A stretch of DNA of 64,000 nucleotides, from assembly GCA_964543475.1 (NCBI GenBank), contig CAZIYJ010000013.1, positions 27,287-91,286 on the forward strand. The letters run 5' to 3'. The DNA comes from JAYSYM01 sp964543475 (GTDB lineage Bacteria; Bdellovibrionota; Bdellovibrionia; Bdellovibrionales; JAMPXM01). Below the pieces are notes generated by a model that was not told the DNA's origin, made no database searches, and was given only the letters and a program-made list of their open reading frames with translations. Of this stretch, positions 24,946-33,687 are shown one piece after another. The first letter of the stretch is position 1; each line of letters starts with the position of its first letter. The position numbers were made by a program, and so were the translations under genes.

Positions 24946-25947
24946 ATGGATAAATGTGCTCTAAGAAAGTTAGATTTAAATGCTTTAAATCTCGAAGCAG
25001 TCAAAGCCGTCGAAAGCTGCCAAAAGTCAGAAGCCTATTTGCTAAGAGTGATCGAAGTCGTATCCGAAAGAGAGCTTCATCTCGATTGCGGCCTCCCGAG
25101 TCTCTATTCTTATTGCACCCGCCTTCTTCATATTTCCGATGGCATCGCTTACGCACTCATCGCCGTCATCAATAAGGGAAAAGAAGTTCCTGAACTCATC
25201 GCGGCAGTTGAGTCAGGTAAAGTGTCGCTATCGAAAGCCAAAAAGATTTGCTCGGTGATTACGCCTAAAAATCATAAAGAATGGATTGATCTGGCGACAT
25301 ATGAAACTTCAAGAGTCATTGAAAGGTGTGTCGCAGGTGCCAATCCTAAAGAAGCAGTAAAAGAGTCAGCTCAATATAAATCTGCAGATCGAATCGAGTT
25401 TAAACTTGGTGTCAGCGAAGAGTGGATGGAACTTTTGGGAACGACAAAAGATCTGCTCTCTCAAAAGCAGTCGCGCGCGGTCACAAGCGAAGAAGCTTTG
25501 CTTTTTGTAATGCGTGAATTCAACGACAAACACAACCCAGTGAAGAAAGCTGAGCGAGCGATGGCTCGAGTTCAGAAGAAAGCTGCTTTAGATCTTCAAA
25601 AAGCAAAGACCGAGCTTGCAGAACAACAGTGCCCGGGCACTGTTACGCCTTCTGAATCGGCAGACAAAAAGCCAATGATGGCTAAATCCATTAAAAGAAA
25701 GCCTCTAAAGCGATTAACGATCCACGCAGTCAATCACCGAGATCAAGGTCAGTGCACACACGTTTCAGAATTCGGGCGATGCGAAGAAAGACGATGGCTC
25801 GATCACCATCACATTATTCCCGTTTCTCAAAGCGGATCGAACGAGATAGAGAATTTAACTACCCTCTGTCACGCTCACCATAAGATGCAGCATCGAGAGC
25901 TAGCGTACTTTATGAACTCGCGGTCTCGGAGTTGCAACTTCCTATAA
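24946..25947 (+). CDS. HNH endonuclease-family protein
   Basis: 333 residues. N-terminal about 190 residues are helical and resemble the DUF222-like region often joined to HNH domains. A Lys-rich linker with the sequence CPGTV is encoded by the second copy of the 20-bp palindrome. The C-terminal HNH domain (about 255-325) has Cys pairs (QCTH, GRCEE) and the core 'LDHHHIIPVSQSGSNEIENL..LCHAHHKMQH', with catalytic His present. ATG 24946 has AAGGAG eight bases upstream. Could be a nuclease of a mobile or defence element; biological role unknown. Confidence 0.85.
   Translation: MDKCALRKLDLNALNLEAVKAVESCQKSEAYLLRVIEVVSERELHLDCGLPSLYSYCTRLLHISDGIAYALIAVINKGKEVPELIAAVESGKVSLSKAKKICSVITPKNHKEWIDLATYETSRVIERCVAGANPKEAVKESAQYKSADRIEFKLGVSEEWMELLGTTKDLLSQKQSRAVTSEEALLFVMREFNDKHNPVKKAERAMARVQKKAALDLQKAKTELAEQQCPGTVTPSESADKKPMMAKSIKRKPLKRLTIHAVNHRDQGQCTHVSEFGRCEERRWLDHHHIIPVSQSGSNEIENLTTLCHAHHKMQHRELAYFMNSRSRSCNFL
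25625..25644. repeat. Perfect palindrome, copy 2, inside the HNH gene
   Basis: AACAGTGCCCGGGCACTGTT, identical to the centre of the palindrome at 24489-24510, lies in the linker-coding part of the HNH gene. Being inside a coding sequence it encodes Q-C-P-G-T-V without breaking the frame. Confidence 0.9.
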
Positions 25948-25995
25948 AGAATCATGTTTTCGACCGGAGTACTCGGACTGTGGAGCCCTGGCTGT

Positions 25996-27066
25996 ATGAT
26001 ACTTAGACACCTGTTGATCAATCTTCTATTTGGCACCCTCATGCTGGTTTGTGCCGATGCCAATGCGTCACAGGACGAGTCCTATGAAATGCGTCCGAGC
26101 ATTTTTGAAATAGCTCCCGTGCAAAGCCAATTTGACGAGTATTGGGAGTCTATCAAAAAAGCCCAGTTAATCTTCGTTGCGCAGCTCTTAGAGCTCTATC
26201 CGAACAAGCAACTGTACTTCTTAGCAAGAGATGCAGAGTACCTTTATGATGTTGCTCAATTGGCAACAAAGGGAACGGCTGACTTCTCCCGCATTCATTT
26301 GATTAATGTATCGCGCGCGAACATGAGGGACAGAAATTTTGTCCCCTACCTCAACCAAAAGGGAATTTCTGAAGAATCTCTCAAAGCAGGAAATGAAATT
26401 CTCCTCATCGACTCCGGCTATAACGGAAGCATTCCTGATCATATAAAATTTCAATTTTCAGAAGAAGCTAGTCGCAACATTAAAGCGCAATTCATTTTGT
26501 CGAAAGACCGCTCGATTCCATCATCAAGATCTTTTTTGCTTTTTCTCAATAAGAACGCCCATCGATTAAATCCGCGAACAAGCGACGAACTTAAGAATGA
26601 TCTCTTGTCCTATGAACATCTTGAAAAACAAACGCGTAGATCGACCTATTTCAAGAAGAAAAATGGAATTTATCACCCAATGAGTCCTCTCAAAGACACT
26701 AGAGAGAAAAGCAGCTCTTGGAGTGATAAACTAATTGCGAGTTTTCAAGCATCAGAAAATCGCACTGTAGATCCCGCTTTAAGTCTTCGCCGACGGGCCG
26801 ATCTCAAAGCAAATTGGGACCTTGCTGAAACTCAAAAACTTTTCATTCAAACAAAAGAAGTTATGAAGAACGTGCGCCAAGCTTTAGTCGTCGGCCAAGC
26901 TGTCGACTTCAATAATAGAAGTCATCTGTTCGATTCATTCTTGCTGGACGCTTATGACATCTTAAAAGGTCAGGGATACAAGCTCGCAGTTAACAAGTCA
27001 GAGCTAACTCGCTTACACACAAGCTCACAGGGCCTTGCCTGCAGAAGAATTTTTAAAAATCTTTAG
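25996..27066 (+). CDS. Exported protein resembling part of COG5610 (HAD/PRTase-like)
   Basis: 356 residues from ATG 25996, chosen because it gives a clean signal peptide (MILRHLL... to DANA-S); an ATG at 25954 is possible. The mature part has 'LYFLARDAEYLYDVA', then 'INVSRANM', then 'ILLIDSGYNGSIPDHI'. This order (RDG-like, SR, D-G-G-S) is like that of COG5610 predicted hydrolases, which are normally cytosolic, so export is odd. The second half has no recognised domain. It follows the HNH gene after 48 bases. Function unknown. Confidence 0.6.
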   Translation: MILRHLLINLLFGTLMLVCADANASQDESYEMRPSIFEIAPVQSQFDEYWESIKKAQLIFVAQLLELYPNKQLYFLARDAEYLYDVAQLATKGTADFSRIHLINVSRANMRDRNFVPYLNQKGISEESLKAGNEILLIDSGYNGSIPDHIKFQFSEEASRNIKAQFILSKDRSIPSSRSFLLFLNKNAHRLNPRTSDELKNDLLSYEHLEKQTRRSTYFKKKNGIYHPMSPLKDTREKSSSWSDKLIASFQASENRTVDPALSLRRRADLKANWDLAETQKLFIQTKEVMKNVRQALVVGQAVDFNNRSHLFDSFLLDAYDILKGQGYKLAVNKSELTRLHTSSQGLACRRIFKNL

Positions 27067-27091
27067 AAAGTAAACTCGAAGTTGATCTTAT

Positions 27092-27571
27092 CTATTTCCC
27101 AAGCTTACGTGCTTCAAGACGAAGCGCTCGACGCTTCTGAGCAGCCGCAAACCGCCGCTTCTCTTCAGCGGACTCTGGAATAACAGGAGCAACTTCGCGT
27201 GGCTTCCCGCTTGAGCCAATAGCTACAAAAGTTAAGTAAGCTGAGGCTGTGTGAAACTTCTCACCGGTAATTGGGTTCTCAGCGTCTACGCGAACTCCAA
27301 TCTCCATCGAAGTTTTACCTGCGTAATTCAAAGAGGCGCGTAGATTGACGACCCAACCTAAGTGAACAGGAGCTACGAAATTAAGTGCATCAATGCTTGC
27401 TGTAACAACTGGCTGACTTGAATGTCTTTGAGCGCAAATTGCTGCTGCGATATCAACCCACGACATGATCACGCCACCAAAGATGGTGCCGAGTGCATTG
27501 GTATGGCTTGGAAGAACAAGTTCTGTCATCTGAACTACGGAATGTGATACTGGTCGACCTTGTACAGGCAT
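27092..27571 (-). CDS. Acyl-CoA thioesterase, YciA-like hotdog protein
   Basis: 159 residues. Hotdog-fold core with 'THTNALGTIFGG.IMSWVDIAAAICA' matched closely ('SHTNALGTIFGG' here), the segment that carries the catalytic Asp of the YciA/BACH family. Hydrolyses acyl-CoA to free acid and CoA in the cytosol. The C-terminal about 30 residues are a basic Ala/Arg helix. GAGG lies before ATG 27571. It is followed by no clear terminator. Confidence 0.88.
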   Translation of the reverse strand: MPVQGRPVSHSVVQMTELVLPSHTNALGTIFGGVIMSWVDIAAAICAQRHSSQPVVTASIDALNFVAPVHLGWVVNLRASLNYAGKTSMEIGVRVDAENPITGEKFHTASAYLTFVAIGSSGKPREVAPVIPESAEEKRRFAAAQKRRALRLEARKLGK

Positions 27572-27615
27572 GAGATACCTCGTCTGGGATGAACTAGCTG
27601 CGATGAGGGAGGCTC

Positions 27616-27641
27616 AAAAAAGAATCGGCCCGAAGGCCGAA
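27616..27641 (-). terminator. Intrinsic terminator of the LuxR-type gene
   Basis: On the minus strand TCGGCC, loop TTCG, GGCCGA followed by TTCTTTTTT. The UUCG tetraloop and U-tract are classic for rho-independent termination. It lies about 35 bases downstream of the LuxR-type gene stop and separates it from the thioesterase gene. Confidence 0.9.
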
Positions 27642-27675
27642 TCTCAGAATTCAATTTTAATCAGAGACTCTGATC

Positions 27676-28065
27676 TTAGAGGCCGAAACCTGCACCTGAG
27701 TCATTGCCAGAACCGATATCATTGCGGATGGGAGTCACGTTGTTATTGATACCTGTAACTGTGCTGTTGCCAGCTGGGATGGTGTTGATCGCTTGCGCGC
27801 CAGCAGCCATTGCAGTCGTAGTTGCTGCAGCAGCTTGAATTTCGTTTTCCACGAAACCAAGGTGTGGCAAACACCATACGATGAGCTGTGCTCGAGACTT
27901 AACGCTCATTTTTTTGTAGATATTAGTTAAGTGAAACTTAACTGTTTTTTCAGTAACGAAGAGCTGGTTAGCTACTTCTTTGTTCGACAAACCTTTTGAA
28001 ACTAGTTCTGCTACTTCGGCTTCGCGATTCGACAAACCTTTTTGAATCAATACGTCTCTGAGCAT
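27676..28065 (-). CDS. Stand-alone LuxR/GerE-type transcription regulator
   Basis: 129 residues. Residues 5-65 are a GerE helix-turn-helix with the hallmark 'LSNREAEVAELVSKGLSNKEVANQLFVTEKTVKFHLTNIYKKM' pattern. No receiver or ligand domain precedes it. The C-terminal 50 residues are Ala/Thr then Asn/Gly-rich and likely disordered. Similar short DNA-binding regulators occur in Bdellovibrio. Target genes are unknown. The upstream 400 bases have no other gene, so its own promoter must lie there. Confidence 0.85.
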   Translation of the reverse strand: MLRDVLIQKGLSNREAEVAELVSKGLSNKEVANQLFVTEKTVKFHLTNIYKKMSVKSRAQLIVWCLPHLGFVENEIQAAAATTTAMAAGAQAINTIPAGNSTVTGINNNVTPIRNDIGSGNDSGAGFGL

Positions 28066-28465
28066 CCGTGCTTCTCCCGCTAATTGTTAGACTTAAATCC
28101 CATAAACTTAGGCTGTATTCCGTTTCAACCTGTCTCAAAGTCTGCACAGATTTTTGGTCGAGCGCAATACCCCTGTGTCGTTTTTTTATAATCTGGACCG
28201 ACTTTCTGTTGGCGACCTTAATCTACCTAAACCATTTTTCACACTCGACCAAGTAAGTGAAATCAGGCCTAAATGCTTGAAATTATTAAAATTTTACTAG
28301 AAAAAGGGCTAGCGATTAACCGAAATAGTTCTTGTGTTATCAGTGTCTAGTCTTGTGACTTCCGAACACTTTCTTTTAGGTTTCGACATAACCGCACACG
28401 TACTCAAAATCAAATCACTCGATTATTACTTCGCCACAGTAATGGGACTTTTGAGCAAGAGCAGA
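28066..28465. other. Intergenic region with no supported gene
   Basis: 400 bases between the start of the LuxR-type gene and the stop of mutS, both on the minus strand. The plus-strand frames here have no ribosome binding site and no recognisable product, one of them runs into mutS. It presumably holds the promoter of the LuxR-type gene; I see no clear repeat or terminator. Confidence 0.6.
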
Positions 28466-30982
28466 CTAGCCCTTAAGCTGCTCTTTCCACTGAGAAATGA
28501 GATTCAATGCCGCAAGCGGAGTGGTCTCAGAGAGATTGATGGTAGCAAGCTCTTCTTTGAGTTTTGCTACTTCAGGATCTTCAATGAATTCTACTTGTGG
28601 AGCAGGACTACTATCGAAAAGCCCGAGCTGAGTTGATGAAACTTCACCCACCACTGATTGTGACTTCTTCTCTAGCGATTTCAAAATAGATTGAGCACGT
28701 GCAGTCACTTGCTTAGGTATTCCAGCAAGGTTGGCCACGTGAATTCCGTAAGACTTATTCGCAGCTCCCGCAACTAACGAGTGAAGGAACGTAATCTGCC
28801 CGTTCTTCTCATGAATTGCCATGTGCGCATTCTGCACTTGAGGGAACTGTTGAACGAGAGTGGTCAGCTCGTGATAGTGGGTCGCAAACAGAACCATCGC
28901 TTTAGTTGAGCTTAAGAGATGTTCGAGGATTGCTTGAGCGAGACTCATTCCATCGTAAGTGCTTGTCCCTCGACCGACTTCATCGAGTATGACGAGCGAG
29001 CGAGCCGAAGCATTATGTAACATCTCGGCTGTTTCTTGCATCTCGACCATGAAAGTCGAAAGCCCTTCAGATAAGAAGTCGCTTGCGCCAATGCGGGTAA
29101 AGAAACGATCGTAAATCGGTAGATCGGCCCGCAAGGCAGGAACAAAACTCCCCGCCTGCGCCATCAAAGCCGTAATCGCAACTTGCCTCATCAACGTGCT
29201 CTTACCCGCCATATTCGGACCGGTTAGCAACAAACAACTATGAGCACTAATATCGACCGTATTTGCTACGAACGGAATTTTGAGAGACTGCTCAACAACC
29301 GGATGGCGTGAGCCTTCAACTTTTAAATCACCGATGTCATTAAACCTTGGTCGCGTATAATTTTGCTCAATCGCCGTCCACGCAAATGCAGTCAATACGT
29401 CAAGCTCAGCCCACTCACGGGCTAATCCCAAAAGCTCAATTGCCGAGGCTTGAATCTGACGGCGAAGGTCTTCGAAGATCGCTAGCTCAAGCTCGACTCT
29501 TCTTGCTTGCGCCGTTAAAACTTTTTGCTCGATCTCAGAAAGCTCCGGAGTTGTGTATCGTTCTGCGTTCGCAAGAGTTTGCTTTCGCTCATAACGATCA
29601 ACCGGCACTTTGCTTTTATGTGTGTGAGTGATTTCGATATAGTAACCAAAAACAGAATTGAATCGGACTTTCAGCGACGAAATTCCGGTGAGTTCTTTTT
29701 CGCGAGCTTCAAGCTCAAGAACTTTAGTCTGCGAATTTGTCGAAAGCTCAACGAGTTCATCAAGCGTTGCATCTGTGCCGTTTCGAATGATCCCACCGTT
29801 TTTAATTTGGGCAGGCGGCTCATCAACAATCGTCTGAAGAATTTGATCAGAAATTTTTAATGCTTTTTCGAGCGAAGATTTAGACCAATTCTTATGTTTC
29901 GCAAGCGAGCTCGCTTCAACGCCTGTCGCAAGAGAATCAGCAAGAGCAATCAAGTCTCGCGGATGGCAGCTTGGATTCGCAATTTTGCCAAGGCGTCGTT
30001 CGATGTCGCCAAGCGCTCCAAGACGTTGACGAATTTGCTCAAGCAATTGCGACTGTTCAAAATAAAATTGAACGTGGTTTAAACGATCTTCGATAGCATC
30101 TTTTTGAGCGAGCGGAAAACTCAGCCACTGCTTTAGAAGTCTCGCGCCCGCAGAACTCTTACACCTGTTTACTGAGTAGAATAAACTTCCGCGCGCTTCG
30201 CCTTTTGTCGTTTCAAAAATCTCAAGGTGGCGAATCACTGTCGGAGATATCTCAAGACGATTAAGAAGCTCACGTCGTTCGAAGATAGAGATCACAGCAA
30301 GTGATGCTTCTCCTTGAAGATGGGAGGCATAGCCGAGCAAAAGCAGGCAAGCCTGCGGCTGTTGAGATCCGCCCTGCAGCAGCTGGTTAAACTCAGTGGT
30401 TAAACAGCCAATCTGTGCAAAGTCACTTTGCTGATCTGGGGTTGTGAATTCAGGATTGAAAACTATCTCAACCGGCCGAAGCACTTTCATAAGCTTTAGC
30501 GCCTCAGTCCATTCGCGCACATTGTAGTAAAACGCTTCCCCACTGCTAACATCGAGAAAGGCTACCGTCCGATTATCAAAGCTTGCGAGATAATTGGGTG
30601 TTAACGAATCAAGTGTGTCGGGATCATAAACAACACCTGGAGTAAGAATTCGATTTACTCCTCGCTTAACAAGCCCTTTTGCCAATTTTGGATCTTCTAG
30701 CTGATCGCAAATTGCAACTCTGTGTCCCGCCGCTAAAAGTTTATTGATCTGCGGACCGATGGAATGATGAGGAACTCCACACATCGGAGTTTGAACTTCA
30801 GCTTTTTTATCTCGCGAAGTTAAAGCGATTCCCAAAATGGGTGCCGCAATCTCAGCATCACGATGAAACATTTCAAAGAAGTCACCCATGCGAAACAAAA
30901 CGACTTTGTCGTTGTGTGCTGACTTAATCTCCCAATACTGCTGCATCAGTGGAGTTAACTTTTGGGTTGAAGCTGGCTGCAT
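28466..30982 (-). CDS. mutS: DNA mismatch repair protein MutS
   Basis: 838 residues. N-terminal mismatch-binding domain with FFEMF (the Phe-x-Glu wedge), connector, lever and clamp domains ('FGYYIEITHTHKSKVP'), then an ABC-type ATPase with Walker A GPNMAGKS, 'ASDFLSEGLSTFMVEM', Walker B 'LVILDEVGRGTSTYDG' and 'FATHYHELT'. It recognises mispairs and recruits MutL. ATG 30982 places the family's 'LTPLMQQYWEIK' start as in other MutS proteins; the longer frame to 31021 adds atypical residues. No clear Shine-Dalgarno. No mutL in the window. Confidence 0.95.
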   Translation of the reverse strand: MQPASTQKLTPLMQQYWEIKSAHNDKVVLFRMGDFFEMFHRDAEIAAPILGIALTSRDKKAEVQTPMCGVPHHSIGPQINKLLAAGHRVAICDQLEDPKLAKGLVKRGVNRILTPGVVYDPDTLDSLTPNYLASFDNRTVAFLDVSSGEAFYYNVREWTEALKLMKVLRPVEIVFNPEFTTPDQQSDFAQIGCLTTEFNQLLQGGSQQPQACLLLLGYASHLQGEASLAVISIFERRELLNRLEISPTVIRHLEIFETTKGEARGSLFYSVNRCKSSAGARLLKQWLSFPLAQKDAIEDRLNHVQFYFEQSQLLEQIRQRLGALGDIERRLGKIANPSCHPRDLIALADSLATGVEASSLAKHKNWSKSSLEKALKISDQILQTIVDEPPAQIKNGGIIRNGTDATLDELVELSTNSQTKVLELEAREKELTGISSLKVRFNSVFGYYIEITHTHKSKVPVDRYERKQTLANAERYTTPELSEIEQKVLTAQARRVELELAIFEDLRRQIQASAIELLGLAREWAELDVLTAFAWTAIEQNYTRPRFNDIGDLKVEGSRHPVVEQSLKIPFVANTVDISAHSCLLLTGPNMAGKSTLMRQVAITALMAQAGSFVPALRADLPIYDRFFTRIGASDFLSEGLSTFMVEMQETAEMLHNASARSLVILDEVGRGTSTYDGMSLAQAILEHLLSSTKAMVLFATHYHELTTLVQQFPQVQNAHMAIHEKNGQITFLHSLVAGAANKSYGIHVANLAGIPKQVTARAQSILKSLEKKSQSVVGEVSSTQLGLFDSSPAPQVEFIEDPEVAKLKEELATINLSETTPLAALNLISQWKEQLKG

Positions 30983-31133
30983 GAAGAAAGCAGTAGAACA
31001 GCACCAAAGACCAGTCAACATAAGCGGTAAATAGGCTGAGCCTTACTCGAGCGAGAGAGCCGTCGATCAAGCCTCGCGAACAGACCCATATGCGATTAAG
31101 TTCTCAGCTAACAATAAGTTGTGAGGTCTATCG

Positions 31134-31922
31134 ATGCGAATGCGGTTTTTTTATGCAGCAGCACCCGCTGCTTTGGCTATTTTTTTAGCAGGAAACTTTT
31201 CTATAGCTGCCGCCCCTCCACCGCCCGTTATGCAGATGTCTTCGAACGCAAAACTTTTTAATGCTTCACGTGCGCCATCATCTGTAGCAATTGGTGCTGA
31301 TATTCAAACCGAACTCGAACGTTTTTTAAAAGAGCAAAAGCCCGCATCTCAAAAGCGTGATTGGCAAGTCAGAGCCGATGGAGCGATTGAAATCGATCCC
31401 TCTCTTTGGACAGCCTCAAAAGACGATGAGGGAAGCGAAGTATTTAGTTTGAAAAAGCCCGTTGGAGCAACAGAGCAAATACGAACTGTGATACGTAACG
31501 AAGATAAAAGCATTCGCACAATCTCAGAGTATCGTCTCAATAATAAAAAGGAGAAATACTGGTTTGTGTTCTTCTTAGATCAAAAACTTGCTGCGGCCAC
31601 CACTTGCACCGATGAAACACCAGATGGATTACGCTCATGCACCACAGCTATTCCTTCGGTATGCCAAAGCTTACAAGGCAGCACCACTACTGAGTGGACT
31701 CTGCCAAAAGCAGTTGTTCCAGATGTCGACCTAGTTGAAAAGCGTGCTCTCGCAACCGTTCTTTCAATGCGTGGTGAGGGCCATCAAATGGAAAACATGG
31801 CAAAGACCGGTAACCTCATTGGCCTTAAGCATAAGCTCCAGACAACTCGTGGCCGCCTCACCACTGCTCCCGTTAAGAGTGAATACATCAAAGACGCTCT
31901 TCAACTCTGCTCTCGTATTTAA
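31134..31922 (+). CDS. Secreted hypothetical protein
   Basis: 262 residues. Signal peptide with cleavage after AAA near residue 27, followed by a Pro-rich start of the mature protein. Five Cys in the middle and end (TTCTDE, RSCTT, VCQSL, LCSRI). No domain recognised. Good GAGG seven bases before ATG 31134. Divergent from mutS. Role unknown; probably periplasmic. Confidence 0.75.
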   Translation: MRMRFFYAAAPAALAIFLAGNFSIAAAPPPPVMQMSSNAKLFNASRAPSSVAIGADIQTELERFLKEQKPASQKRDWQVRADGAIEIDPSLWTASKDDEGSEVFSLKKPVGATEQIRTVIRNEDKSIRTISEYRLNNKKEKYWFVFFLDQKLAAATTCTDETPDGLRSCTTAIPSVCQSLQGSTTTEWTLPKAVVPDVDLVEKRALATVLSMRGEGHQMENMAKTGNLIGLKHKLQTTRGRLTTAPVKSEYIKDALQLCSRI

Positions 31923-31938
31923 GCTTTTAATCACTCCG

Positions 31939-31956
31939 TCTCAATTTGAGATTTTT
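31939..31956 (+). terminator. Weak candidate terminator
   Basis: TCTCA, loop ATT, TGAGA then TTTTT, 17 bases after the secreted gene stop. The stem is only five pairs and AT-containing, so efficiency would be low. Confidence 0.4.
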
Positions 31957-32079
31957 CTAATTTTGATGCGTTGAGCTTCCAGACAGATTTTTTAGGTTCA
32001 ACAGAAGTTCGGTCCCTAAACCGACTTAATTGATGCTGGGCTGGTCTTCTTTTTGAAGATACCTAGAGTCGGAGGACTT

Positions 32080-33153
32080 ATGAAATCAGCACATCACTCA
32101 AAACTTTTGGTACTACTTGTAGCGCCGATGGTGTTCGTTGCATTCCAAAACTGCTCTCCCGTAAAGTTTCAGTCGATGGAAGAAGACGGCGTCTATATAA
32201 AGATGAACGCTGATGATCTAGGGGATGGAGCTGCACCAATTGTAGAATCGATTCCAGAAGCCGGAGAAACTCCAGCACCTGTTTCAACACCAATTGTCTT
32301 AATCCCAGAAGTTAAGTCTCCTATTGTAGTGGTAGAAGCTCCTGAAGAAGGAGAAATCCCAGTTGCTGTCGCGACACCAAAAGTAGTTGAAACCCCAGAA
32401 GAAGGAGAAATTCCAGAAGCTGGTCCAACTCCAATCGTAAGAGCTACACCACCAGTTGTTACTCCAGGATCAGAAGAAGAGTCGATTGAAGACGTCGTTG
32501 CAGATCACAAATCAAGCTGTGCTCAATTAGTAAATGATGCAATCACTTACGATTCAATCGCAGACACCAATTCAGCAGCAGTAGCTGTTGGTGGTACAGG
32601 TGGTACGCGAACTGAAAATCACGAAAATATTTCGACTGCGAACTATAAAGGTGGCACCCATACTGTTGTCGCTCGATCGATTGACAGCATCGACCACTTC
32701 GGTGGCACTGGTTACTTCAATGCTTCACGCATTAATAAAGTTAAGACCTACGGTGGAACGACGACTGTTATCGCAAACCGCATTACTTCTTTCGATGGCA
32801 CCGGAGGCAATCTTTGTATTAGTGCCGAGACAATGCCAAGCGTGATCGGAACTGGTGGCTATATGGTTGCTCAAGGCCGCAGTAGCTCTGCAAGCATTCC
32901 AGAAGTTGCTGAGATCACGGGTGGTACTCACGCGTTCAAAGATTTTAAAATTGGATCGATTAAAAAGTTCCAAGGCGGAACACTCATTCTCGAAAACGTT
33001 AAAGTTGATTCAATTGAAAACGCGAGTGGTGGAACAATTATCTTGATCAACAGTGAAGTTGGCTCGATTAGCAATGCCTACTCAGAAATATTAGTGAAGA
33101 ATTCAACGATTGCGTCGGTTCAGAACGCTAGAGACATTAAGGTCATCGACTAA
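32080..33153 (+). CDS. Lipoprotein with Pro/Glu-rich linker and GGT-repeat beta-helix-like domain
   Basis: 357 residues from ATG 32080, which has GGAGG five bases upstream. Lipobox-like FQNC follows a hydrophobic stretch. Residues about 55-140 are a repetitive acidic Pro/Thr/Val linker with EEGEIP units occurring twice in near-identical form. The C-terminal 200 residues hold about nine short units with a GGT or GTGG turn followed by hydrophobic strands (FGGTGYF, YGGTTTV, DGTGGNL, ITGGTHAF, FQGGTLIL, SGGTIIL), which suggests a parallel beta-helix. Probably surface-exposed. No known family recognised. Confidence 0.75.
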   Translation: MKSAHHSKLLVLLVAPMVFVAFQNCSPVKFQSMEEDGVYIKMNADDLGDGAAPIVESIPEAGETPAPVSTPIVLIPEVKSPIVVVEAPEEGEIPVAVATPKVVETPEEGEIPEAGPTPIVRATPPVVTPGSEEESIEDVVADHKSSCAQLVNDAITYDSIADTNSAAVAVGGTGGTRTENHENISTANYKGGTHTVVARSIDSIDHFGGTGYFNASRINKVKTYGGTTTVIANRITSFDGTGGNLCISAETMPSVIGTGGYMVAQGRSSSASIPEVAEITGGTHAFKDFKIGSIKKFQGGTLILENVKVDSIENASGGTIILINSEVGSISNAYSEILVKNSTIASVQNARDIKVID

Positions 33154-33165
33154 ACTAAATATAAG

Positions 33166-33609
33166 CTAAGCGCCCTGACGATATTTCAAAACTTTTTCGA
33201 TATCAGGACGGCAGGTACCACAAGCGGTACCTGCTGAAGTTTTACGGCTCACATCTCTCACCGTTTTCGCCCCGCAAATAACTGCATCATCAACTTTTTT
33301 CGTTGTAATCGCTCGGCAGTGACAGAGCTCATAATCTTTGTAAGGAAAATCCCATTTACCCTGAAGCTCGAGCAGCAATTGCCGGAGCAATATCGCTGAA
33401 TGATGGCTTTCTGTCGGAAGCGGAATTGAATCAACAGTTCCCTTTAAAAGGGGGCGCCACTGCTTCACAAGGTCCATCATCTCTGGACAACCAATCACAG
33501 AAAGTTTCGCCGAGACAATCTGACGCTGATCATTGAGCTCGTAAACGAGCTTTAGCTCGTCTTGCCCATCGATTGAGACTTTAATTGTTTGAGGTTCATT
33601 TGAGGCCAT
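33166..33609 (-). CDS. BFD-like [2Fe-2S] protein with degenerate NifU/IscU-like N-domain
   Basis: 147 residues. The C-terminal half has the BFD-type cluster motif: CHC near residue 96 and CGTC near 132, with the 'RAIT...' helix between, as in bacterioferritin-associated ferredoxin and the middle domain of NifU. The N-terminal half ('VSAKLSVIGCPEMMDLVKQW..LLKG') resembles the IscU-like domain of NifU but keeps only one of its Cys ligands. The layout is therefore NifU-like, truncated. Probably an electron-transfer or cluster-handling protein in the cytosol. Confidence 0.72.
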   Translation of the reverse strand: MASNEPQTIKVSIDGQDELKLVYELNDQRQIVSAKLSVIGCPEMMDLVKQWRPLLKGTVDSIPLPTESHHSAILLRQLLLELQGKWDFPYKDYELCHCRAITTKKVDDAVICGAKTVRDVSRKTSAGTACGTCRPDIEKVLKYRQGA

Positions 33610-33687
33610 AGATCTATTGTGTCACAGCCTATAGCGTTTCTCTAACATTACTTGACCACTCCACTGCCTACGGCTAGCCAAGAGTCT

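Noticed and set aside
28068..28256. 62-codon plus-strand frame divergent from the LuxR-type gene
   Set aside because: No start signal; composition like noncoding AT-rich DNA.
28334..28636. 100-codon plus-strand frame near the end of mutS
   Set aside because: No ribosome binding site, overlaps mutS antisense by about 170 bases, no recognisable product.
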